Source of the DNA: Planctomycetota bacterium
GTDB lineage: Bacteria > Planctomycetota > UBA1135 > GCA-002686595
Length of the DNA: 6,900 nucleotides
Assembly: GCA_027623615.1 (NCBI GenBank)
Contig: JAQBVH010000172.1
Span: 1-6,900 of the forward strand
Reading direction: 5' to 3'
This document shows, piece by piece, positions 1-5,318 of the stretch. A program made the position numbers and the translations under genes. Every line of letters begins with the position of its first letter. Position 1 is the first letter of the stretch. The notes beneath the pieces were generated by a model that was not told where the DNA came from, did no database searches, and saw only the letters and a list, made by a program, of their open reading frames with translations.

Positions 1-1557
1 GGGCAGCTCGCTCGCGGCGGCCAGCGCCGCGCCCTCCGCGCTGTCCGCGTCGAGCTTCCTGTCCCAGCGCTTGTCGCCTGCCAGCATCAACAGGTAGGGA
101 CCGACCCACTCCGGACCATGGTCCGCCACCTTGCTGCCCAGCGACCGCGCCAGGTCGTCGGCGCTGAGCTCCTCGACCGGCATCGATGCGCGGTCCGCCT
201 TGTTGTTGCCCAGGGTCAGCAGGCCGTCTGCGAGGCCCGTGACCTCGGCCGACACGCTCTCGCCCGTCGCGGTCGTCCAGCGCAGACGACGCTTGTTCTT
301 GATCGAGTCCGCGAGGAAGGCGCCCCGCGTCTCGCGCACCACGCGCATGCGGTCGCGCTCGGTCGCGACGCGACCCTTGTCGGCCCCGCGCACGACGCGC
401 ATGCCAGCCTCGAGGTAGCTCAAGGCCCCGTCGAGCTCCCCGAGGGACGCGCGCCCGAGCGCGTCCGCAAGGATGGCGTCCGCGTCTGCGGCCGGCGGCG
501 CGAGGCCCGGGTGCAGGATCGTGCCCTCGCTGAGCTCGAGCGCCCCGCCGCCCAGGTCCTCACCACCGGCCAGCAGCTCGAGGTGCTGGAGGAAGCCCTC
601 CTCCAGCTCACCGACCGGCGTGCCGAGCGTGCTCGCCAGCTCTTCGAGCGAGCCGTTGTCGTGCAGCACCTTGGCCACGTAGTGCCGCCAGCCGGTCAGG
701 TGCCGGCCACCCTCACCCCGCTCGAAGTAGTGCACCCACAGGCTGGCCTGATCGCGCCAGAGCTGATGGATACCAGCCCGGTCGACCTTGGCGCCGGCTT
801 CACGCACGCGCGTGCCGCCGACCTGCTCCCGCTGTCCGGGCTCGTTGTTCTCGACGAGCACGGCCAGGGGCAACACGAGCGACTCGGTGGCCGGGCTGCT
901 CTTGAACTTCAGCGTGCGCTCGAGGGCGCCCGCGTCGGCGGGCGGGTTGCGCAGGTCGGCCGGTGTCTCCTCCGGGCCGCAGGCGGAGAGGTAGCCACCG
1001 ACGCCCTCGACCACCCAGCGCTCGACGGGCGCGCCCTGGCTGCCCTTGTAGTAGCTGACGAAGGTGCGCTCGATCAGCCGCTGGATCACCGGTCGCCGCA
1101 GCTCGTCGGCCGGCACGCTCTGCATGCGCTCGGTCCACATGCCGACGATCACGCCGGGGTGCTCGAGCCACATGACCTTCGGGGAGAGGTGATCGGGCCT
1201 GGTCTCGTAGCGCTGCGCGTTCGAGAAGGACGGGCCGTTGGCCAGCATGACCACGCCGATCTCGGGCACGTCCCCACGGCGCTCGAGGGTGTTCGGTGTG
1301 ACGTAGCTCGCGACGAACGTGGCGTCGACCGCGGCCAGCCACGGGGCGAAGAGCTCCTCGACGGCCGGGTTGTGGGTGTCGCTCGGCCGCTTGGGCGGCT
1401 CGGCCAGGAAGCGCACGTTGTTGCCCGTGTCCCCGAGGGACACCAGCCCCAGCCGACTGAACAGGGCATGTTCGTTCAGCTTGGCGGTGATCGGCTCCTG
1501 GGCGAAGCTCGGCAGGAGGAGGACGGCGGCGAGGGAGGATCGGAGGGCGCGCTGCAT
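1..1557 (-). CDS. Exported gluzincin-like (peptidase MA-type) protein with degenerate zinc site; 3' end outside window
   Basis: 519 codons are open from the ATG at 1557 to the left edge with no stop, so the C-terminus is missing. The N-terminus is a signal peptide: a basic start, a hydrophobic run (residues 9-16) and a likely cleavage after SFA (residue 19). Residues 150-190 have the layout of gluzincin metallopeptidases: a helix where HExxH should sit, then WVVEGVGGYL at 181-190, which resembles the W-x-x-E-G-x-x-x-Y motif carrying the third zinc ligand (E184). The expected HExxH reads QRLIE (159-163), so both histidines and the glutamate are gone while the 21-residue spacing to E184 is kept. 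Residues 265-328 look like the helical C-terminal part of such domains (LWRDQASLWVHYF, later GELEEGFLQHLE). Residues 420-475 (RLRWTTATGESVSAEVTGL... then MPVEELSADDL) suggest a small beta domain. It was probably a peptidase by ancestry and is now likely binding or structural. The coding frame is firm; the family call is inferred from motifs. Confidence 0.85.
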   Translation of the reverse strand, partial: MQRALRSSLAAVLLLPSFAQEPITAKLNEHALFSRLGLVSLGDTGNNVRFLAEPPKRPSDTHNPAVEELFAPWLAAVDATFVASYVTPNTLERRGDVPEIGVVMLANGPSFSNAQRYETRPDHLSPKVMWLEHPGVIVGMWTERMQSVPADELRRPVIQRLIERTFVSYYKGSQGAPVERWVVEGVGGYLSACGPEETPADLRNPPADAGALERTLKFKSSPATESLVLPLAVLVENNEPGQREQVGGTRVREAGAKVDRAGIHQLWRDQASLWVHYFERGEGGRHLTGWRHYVAKVLHDNGSLEELASTLGTPVGELEEGFLQHLELLAGGEDLGGGALELSEGTILHPGLAPPAADADAILADALGRASLGELDGALSYLEAGMRVVRGADKGRVATERDRMRVVRETRGAFLADSIKNKRRLRWTTATGESVSAEVTGLADGLLTLGNNKADRASMPVEELSADDLARSLGSKVADHGPEWVGPYLLMLAGDKRWDRKLDADSAEGAALAAASELP

Positions 1558-1575
1558 GGGGGACAGGGTATCCGC

Positions 1576-1603
1576 GTGACGCCCGGCGGTTGCGCGGTAG
1601 GAT
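1576..1603 (+). promoter_or_regulatory. Possible sigma-70-like promoter for the WaaP-like gene
   Basis: GTGACG (1576-1581) and TAGGAT (1598-1603) are separated by 16 bp, and each matches four of six consensus positions. The -10 element ends 12 bp before the ATG at 1616, so transcription would begin only a few bases upstream of the start, giving a nearly leaderless message. That would fit the missing Shine-Dalgarno site. Matches of this quality are common by chance, so this is weak. Confidence 0.2.
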
Positions 1604-1615
1604 CCCCGCCGACCG

Positions 1616-2485
1616 ATGGCGACGAACTTCTTGCTCGACCTGGCCGTGCCCGACCTCTCGGCCCTCGGTGCCCGCGCGGCCGAGGACCTGCTGGGCACCG
1701 GCGCGGCCCTTGAGACCGAGGCCCAGGCCGAGCGTCTCCCCGCCGAGGACGGGGTCGAGGTGCTGCGCGTGCCCCTGCCCGGCACCCTGCGCGGTCGTCC
1801 GCGCGGTGCGGGGACGGGCTGGGTCCTCCTGCGCCGCTTCCACGCTGCACCGCTGCGCGCTCGGCTCGCCGCGCGCTTCCAACATCCGCGCAGCGACAGC
1901 CTGGCGAGCCGCGAGTGGAACCTCTACTGCGCGCTGCGCGCGGCCGGCGTCGTCACCCCTGCGCCCATGGCGCTCGCCCACGAGGTGCATCCCTTCTTCG
2001 CGAAGCGCTCAGCGCTCGTCCTGCGCGACCTCGAGGGCGTGCGCGACGCGCGCACGTGGTTCGCGGAGACCGATGATCCGCTGGCGCGACGGCGCGCTTG
2101 CCTGTCCCTCGGTCTGACGCTGGCGCGCTTGCGCGCGGGCAACTTCGACTTGCCCCGCCTCGCGTCCCGGCTCGGAGTCCTGCCCGAGGACGACGCGGAC
2201 CGCCCCGACGCGGCCGATGACGCCTGCGGCCTCGAGCAGATCCTCGCCGCACGCACCAGGAGCCCGCGGGGCGAGGCCCTGGGCTTCGCCCGCGGCCTGC
2301 GCTGGAGGCGTCTGCCTGAGATCGTCGTGACCGACGCGGCCGGCGGCCGCATCCGCGCGGCGGCGCAGCGCGCCAACCTCGACGACCTGCGCAGCACCTT
2401 CGCCTTGTCGCGCAGCGAGCTCCGCAGAGTCGTCTTCGCTACGACCCATGACGCGGAGCAGCGCCGCCGCTGGCTGCGCGCGTGA
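1616..2485 (+). CDS. WaaP/Kdo-kinase-like protein, probable pseudokinase
   Basis: This 289-residue soluble protein has no signal peptide. Its order of motifs resembles lipopolysaccharide kinases (WaaP/InaA/KdkA type), which phosphorylate LPS core sugars at the cytoplasmic face. WVLLRRF (69-75) stands where the ATP-binding lysine strand would be. SREWNLYCAL (98-107) followed by AGVVTPAP (110-117) is typical of the N-lobe, and ALVLRDLEGV (133-142) of the hinge. RAGNFDLPRLASRLGVL (173-189) matches the catalytic loop, GLEQILAARTR (205-215) the metal-binding strand, and RANLDDLRSTF (252-262) the C-terminal RDLaaL-like helix. The key residues appear replaced: lysine by R73/R74, loop aspartate by P180 or R181, and the metal-binding aspartate by Q208. 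If the family call is right this is a pseudokinase. It is divergent from the neighbouring exported-protein gene with 58 bp between starts. No Shine-Dalgarno site is visible; ATG 1616 was chosen because the N-terminal lobe needs the length and the gap stays clear. Confidence 0.8.
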   Translation: MATNFLLDLAVPDLSALGARAAEDLLGTGAALETEAQAERLPAEDGVEVLRVPLPGTLRGRPRGAGTGWVLLRRFHAAPLRARLAARFQHPRSDSLASREWNLYCALRAAGVVTPAPMALAHEVHPFFAKRSALVLRDLEGVRDARTWFAETDDPLARRRACLSLGLTLARLRAGNFDLPRLASRLGVLPEDDADRPDAADDACGLEQILAARTRSPRGEALGFARGLRWRRLPEIVVTDAAGGRIRAAAQRANLDDLRSTFALSRSELRRVVFATTHDAEQRRRWLRA

Positions 2486-2520
2486 GCGGTGCCGCACTCC
2501 CGGCACACTCCGGCGCCGCT
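2485..2520. terminator. Possible bidirectional terminator in a convergent gap
   Basis: The two facing genes stop 34 bp apart. Bases 2485-2494 can pair with 2511-2520 (10 pairs, one G-U in one RNA sense), which joins the last base of one stop codon to the last base of the other. A nested alternative pairs 2489-2494 with 2501-2506 over a 6-base loop. There is no T-run on either side, and GC-rich DNA forms such stems readily, so the call rests mainly on position. Confidence 0.35.
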
Positions 2521-2927
2521 CACTGGAACAGCACCTCGAACCCGTCCGAGAAGTTCGAGGTCGCGCTCGGGTTCACGTCCCGATACCACGTCGAGAACGA
2601 CCACGTCTCCCCGGCCTGCACCGCAGACGGAGGCGAGGTCGGGATCGCGCCCAGATCGACCGTGATGCCGATCGACCCGAACACGCTCGAGCTCTGCACC
2701 TGGCTCGAGAAGCGAGCGACCGAACCGCCCAAGCACAGGTTGCCCTGGGAGCCGCCCGGGTTCGGGACGAAGTCCTGGGTCTGGCTCGCGAGGAAGTACC
2801 CGAACTGGTTGAAGGGCATCTGCTCGCAGACGAGCAAGAAGTTGTCGTCCGCGACGACGTTCGATCCCGCCGCGCTGATCACGGCCGGGAGCCCGGTCGA
2901 GTTCGGGGCGGCCGGGTCGCAGTAGTT
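2520..2927 (-). repeat. First copy of a shared C-terminal module (in the nuclease)
   Basis: This stretch encodes residues 293-427 of the nuclease. It is homologous to the end of the neighbouring lamin-tail-like gene, and both modules are 135 residues with one compensating gap each way. A hand count gives about 70 identities over 134 aligned positions. At the DNA level, bases 2733-2753 are identical to 4132-4152. Conserved marks are N-Y-C at the start, NSTGLPAV, NQFGYF, GSQGNLCL and WYRDVNPS. Two cysteines are shared (C295 and C357). The module ends at the stop codon, as a sorting or attachment domain would. Confidence 0.85.
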
Positions 2928-3803
2928 CTCGCCGAGTCCACAGTTGCCGCTGAACAGGCAGGCCACCCACTCGGGGTGGTCGACGAAAGGGTTCCGATTG
3001 CCCTGGAAGGCGTGCACGATGTCGTTGCGCCAGCGCTCGTCGTCGTCGACGGGGTCGTCGATGTGCCACTGCAGCAGCACGTCGAGCATGCCCATGTAGG
3101 CGATCGGCTCGTTCTGGCCGGTGCTCGAAGCGCTGATCAAGCTCTGGTTGTTCGTGAGGATCAGATCCGGCTCCGCGACTCCCGTGCTCCCGTGAGTCCC
3201 GCCCGCGTAGCGCACGTCGAGGTAGAGCAGGCTGCGCGCCACGTCCCCGCGCTTGCCGTACCAGACCTCCCAGGTGCCCGTGCTGAAGCTCCCCGTCGTC
3301 CAGTTCGAGTTGCCAGGGTAGTTGCCGCTGCCGCCACCCTGCCCGTTGTTGACCAGCGTCACGTACTCGCTGCAGCCTGGGTTGCACATGCGGAAGGGCT
3401 TGTTGCTGCGCGCCTGGTTGTAGCTCCCGTCACACAGCCAGAGCTGATGACAGTCTGTGAAGGGGTAGTTGTCCGGCCCGTCGTTCGGGAAGCCGTAGGA
3501 GCTGGGCCAGGTGTGCTCGCGCTGGTAGTCGTTGTTGCCCGTGCCGTGGGCCGTGAAGCTCTCGTTGCGGTAGACGTCGATGATCTCCCCGTTCACGTTC
3601 GGGTTGCGCTGCGCGAGCTCGAGCACGTCCCACGTGTCGGTGCCACTCGAGGTGTAGGGCAGGCGTACGTGGTCGTCGATCACCGCATGCAGGGTGGCGC
3701 GCAGGGCGGCCTGGTTCGACGCATCGACCGAGTCGTAGTAACCCGGAGGCTCGTCGGCGACGGCGAGGGCGGCGAAGATGACCAGGAGCATGGCTGAGCG
3801 CAT
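2520..3803 (-). CDS. Secreted endonuclease I (EndA/NucM/Vvn family) with planctomycete-type C-terminal module
   Basis: This 427-residue exported nuclease probably degrades DNA outside the cytoplasm. A signal peptide (residues 1-16) is cut after AVA. The endonuclease I domain spans about 22-282. YQREHTWPSSYGF (93-105) is the beta-beta-alpha-metal motif, with H97 as the expected general base and E96 as a metal ligand. It is followed by DCHQLWL (117-123) and NQARSNKPF (129-137), which supplies the family asparagine. KRGDVARSLLYLDVRY (184-199), LLQWHIDDPVDDDERWRN (243-260) and QGNRNPFVDHPEWV (267-280) are further family signatures, so the core looks intact and active. Cysteines at 118, 124, 139 and 144 suggest disulfides. 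A linker leads to the shared C-terminal module at 293-427. The ATG at 3803 gives a good signal peptide; the methionine at residue 5 is a possible alternative. No Shine-Dalgarno site is visible. Likely roles are nutrient scavenging from extracellular DNA or biofilm turnover, by inference from the family. Confidence 0.95.
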   Translation of the reverse strand: MRSAMLLVIFAALAVADEPPGYYDSVDASNQAALRATLHAVIDDHVRLPYTSSGTDTWDVLELAQRNPNVNGEIIDVYRNESFTAHGTGNNDYQREHTWPSSYGFPNDGPDNYPFTDCHQLWLCDGSYNQARSNKPFRMCNPGCSEYVTLVNNGQGGGSGNYPGNSNWTTGSFSTGTWEVWYGKRGDVARSLLYLDVRYAGGTHGSTGVAEPDLILTNNQSLISASSTGQNEPIAYMGMLDVLLQWHIDDPVDDDERWRNDIVHAFQGNRNPFVDHPEWVACLFSGNCGLGENYCDPAAPNSTGLPAVISAAGSNVVADDNFLLVCEQMPFNQFGYFLASQTQDFVPNPGGSQGNLCLGGSVARFSSQVQSSSVFGSIGITVDLGAIPTSPPSAVQAGETWSFSTWYRDVNPSATSNFSDGFEVLFQ

Positions 3804-3827
3804 GGGAGGGTGGAGGAGCCTCGGTGC

Positions 3828-3857
3828 AGTCTAGGTCGCAGGCGGGACCACGACCAA
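3828..3857 (-). promoter_or_regulatory. Weak candidate promoter for the nuclease gene
   Basis: Read on the minus strand, TTGGTC (3857-3852) and TAGACT (3833-3828) are 18 bp apart. The -10 matches four of six consensus bases and the -35 only three. The -10 lies 24 bp before the ATG at 3803. Because a strong terminator sits immediately upstream, the nuclease gene needs its own promoter within about 60 bp, and this is the best candidate I see there. The assignment remains weak. Confidence 0.2.
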
Positions 3858-3864
3858 ATCGAAA

Positions 3865-3892
3865 GCGGCGACCCCACCTGTGGGGTCGCCGC
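3865..3892 (-). terminator. Intrinsic terminator after the lamin-tail-like gene
   Basis: This is a perfect inverted repeat with a 12-bp stem and a CCTG loop (GCGGCGACCCCA pairing with its exact complement). It starts 23 bp beyond the stop codon of the gene ending at 3916. In the minus-strand RNA the stem is followed by UUUCGAUUUGG, a moderately U-rich tail. The strand, distance and tail all point to termination of that gene and to separate transcription of the nuclease downstream. Confidence 0.8.
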
Positions 3893-3915
3893 GAGTGGAT
3901 TCAGGTGCGCACCAA

Positions 3916-4323
3916 CTAGTTGAAGGTGATGCAGATCCCGTCGGTGAAGTTGTTGGTCGGGGACGGGTTCACGTCGCGGTACCAGGCCTGGAAGTACCAG
4001 GACTCGCCCGCGTTGACTGCGACATGGCCGCCCGGAGTCGGGGTGCTGTTCAGGTTGAGCTGCAACGAGAACTCGCCGGTCGCGCCGGTGCTCGACACGT
4101 TCGCGGTGTAGCGTCCGATCTGGCCCGAGAGGCACAGGTTGCCCTGGGAGCCCGGCGGGTTCACGAAGCCCTGGGTCTGCGAGTTGATGAAGTACCCGAA
4201 CTGGTTCAGCGACATCTGCGAGGCGTCGAGGCGCACGTCGTTCGCGGCGGCCGCCTCCTGGCCGAAGGCGCTCATCACGGCGGGCAGACCGGTCGAGTTC
4301 AGGTTCGCCGGGCCGCAGAAGTT
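3916..4323 (-). repeat. Second copy of the shared C-terminal module (in the lamin-tail-like protein)
   Basis: This stretch encodes residues 247-381 of the lamin-tail-like protein and aligns end to end with the module in the nuclease. The shared landmarks are NFC at 247-249, NSTGLPAV at 255-262, NQFGYF at 286-291, GSQGNLCL at 304-311 and WYRDVNPS at 360-367. Both copies end in a short strand with a phenylalanine one residue before the last (LFQ here against TFN). It may have arisen by duplication or by recruitment of a widespread domain. Confidence 0.85.
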
Positions 4324-5061
4324 GGTCCCGATCGGGCCGCCGGAGCCGCCACAGTTCGCGAGGGAGCAGCCCGAGCTGGGGTTCAGCGCGCCCGGGGTCA
4401 CGCCGGCCAGGAAGAAGTCCAACCACTCGTCGTTGCACCAGCAGTTCGGATAGTCGTCCGGACGGAAGATGCCCGCGGGCTCGAAGGGGCCGGAGAGGTC
4501 CGGGCCGAGCTCGAGGGCGCCGTCGAAGACCTGCTCCCCGTTCTGCGGGCCGTCCTCGTCCCAGACGCCCACGACCTCCTTGATGTCGATCGTGCCGGGG
4601 AACTGGGCCAGGGTGGTGACCAGGTCGTCGTCCAGGTCCAGGTCCTGGTTGTGCAGGGTCTGGACGAAGAAGGTGTCGGTCGAGGTCAGCAGGTAGTAGG
4701 TCTGCGTGCCGTTCTCGAGGTTGTCCGAGGCACCGCCGCCGTGGGGACCTTGGGCCATGTCGTAGTCACCGCCCATGCTGCCGGCGTTGTCGAGGACGAA
4801 GTAGCCGTCGCTCGGCATCGTGTGGCCGGTCAGATCCCAGGCCCGGTCGAGGATGCCCGCGGCGAAGCTGTCGCCGTCGAGGACCACGACCATCCAGCCG
4901 TCGAGGGACATGTTCGGCGTCCCGATCAGCTCGATGTACTCGCTGAAGTCGGTGCCGGTGTGGGACGCGAGGATCTCGTTGAAGTGCAGTTCCTGTGCGC
5001 CAGCGAGGTTTGCACCTGCGAGGCAGGCGGCGGCCAAGGACAGGGGGCGAGTGAGTCTCAT
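3916..5061 (-). CDS. Exported lamin-tail-domain-like protein with planctomycete-type C-terminal module
   Basis: This 381-residue protein begins with a signal peptide cut after AGA (residue 22). Residues 24-165 look like a bacterial lamin tail domain (LTD): ELHFNEILASHTGTDFSEYIEL (24-45) is the characteristic opening, followed by SLDGWMVVVLDG (52-63) and DGYFVLDNAG (85-94). These domains are small immunoglobulin-like folds, often found in surface and secreted proteins. An acidic stretch, NQDLDLDDDLV (138-148), and the ending LAGVTPGALNPSSG (218-231) are also usual in LTD proteins. A Cys/Gly-rich linker (232-246) precedes the shared C-terminal module at 247-381. No catalytic motif is visible, so a binding or structural role at the cell surface is most likely. 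A strong hairpin follows the gene and a divergent intergenic region precedes it. The ATG at 5061 fits the signal peptide; there is no Shine-Dalgarno site. Confidence 0.92.
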   Translation of the reverse strand: MRLTRPLSLAAACLAGANLAGAQELHFNEILASHTGTDFSEYIELIGTPNMSLDGWMVVVLDGDSFAAGILDRAWDLTGHTMPSDGYFVLDNAGSMGGDYDMAQGPHGGGASDNLENGTQTYYLLTSTDTFFVQTLHNQDLDLDDDLVTTLAQFPGTIDIKEVVGVWDEDGPQNGEQVFDGALELGPDLSGPFEPAGIFRPDDYPNCWCNDEWLDFFLAGVTPGALNPSSGCSLANCGGSGGPIGTNFCGPANLNSTGLPAVMSAFGQEAAAANDVRLDASQMSLNQFGYFINSQTQGFVNPPGSQGNLCLSGQIGRYTANVSSTGATGEFSLQLNLNSTPTPGGHVAVNAGESWYFQAWYRDVNPSPTNNFTDGICITFN

Positions 5062-5318
5062 GGAGCTATGTGGTTGTGAAGCGATGGAGAGGGGGATGGA
5101 TGTGGGTGGACTCTGTTGCCCGAACTGGGCCGCTCACGCAATTCCCGGGCGTTCGGATGGAGCATCGAATCCCAGCGCGAGTTTGAGGATGCTACGTCAA
5201 GCAATGACGGGACGCAGCCCGGGGGCGGGTGGTTCCCTCCGTCCCGCCGCCCCTAAGAGGGAAGGCAATCCGGGCGACCGGGCTGGTATCCGTGGGCTCG
5301 ACCCGCGATCCTGCCGCC
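5062..5318. other. Divergent intergenic region between the LTD-like and transporter genes
   Basis: This 257-bp gap separates two divergent starts and must hold promoters for both genes, but I could not identify a convincing -10/-35 pair in either direction. It is less GC-rich in its middle (about 5160-5210) than the flanking genes. The only distinct structure is a spaced inverted repeat near the transporter gene, listed separately. I find no gene in it. Confidence 0.6.
5233..5263. repeat. Spaced inverted repeat upstream of the transporter gene
   Basis: TTCCCTC (5233-5239) and GAGGGAA (5257-5263) form a 7-bp inverted repeat with a 17-bp spacer, 55 bp before the ATG at 5319. The arm-to-arm distance is about two helical turns, as in operators for dimeric regulators. 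It could equally be a leader hairpin or chance in GC-rich DNA. Confidence 0.3.

Noticed and set aside
118..1713. Long plus-strand open frame (531 codons)
   Set aside because: It lies antisense to the exported gluzincin-like gene, has low-complexity Arg/Ala/Val-rich composition and no recognisable domain. It is a by-product of high GC content.
800..1990. Minus-strand open frame of 396 codons
   Set aside because: Arg/Ala-rich, crosses the divergent promoter region and overlaps two better genes in other frames.
1924..3387. Minus-strand open frame of 487 codons
   Set aside because: It overlaps the nuclease in a shifted frame and continues antisense through the WaaP-like gene; no domain is visible.
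2448..3797. Plus-strand open frame of 449 codons
   Set aside because: It mirrors the nuclease gene, whose family motifs are unambiguous.
3880..5079. Plus-strand open frame of 399 codons
   Set aside because: Antisense shadow of the lamin-tail-like gene, Val/Arg/Ala-rich and without motifs.
5130..5215. Promoter-like TTGAGG/TTGACG hexamers in the divergent gap
   Set aside because: No acceptable -10 element occurs at 15-19 bp from either hexamer on the relevant strand.
5229..5318. GTG-initiated 30-residue N-terminal extension of the transporter
   Set aside because: The extension carries no family similarity or membrane signal and covers the inverted repeat; the ATG at 5319 fits family length better.
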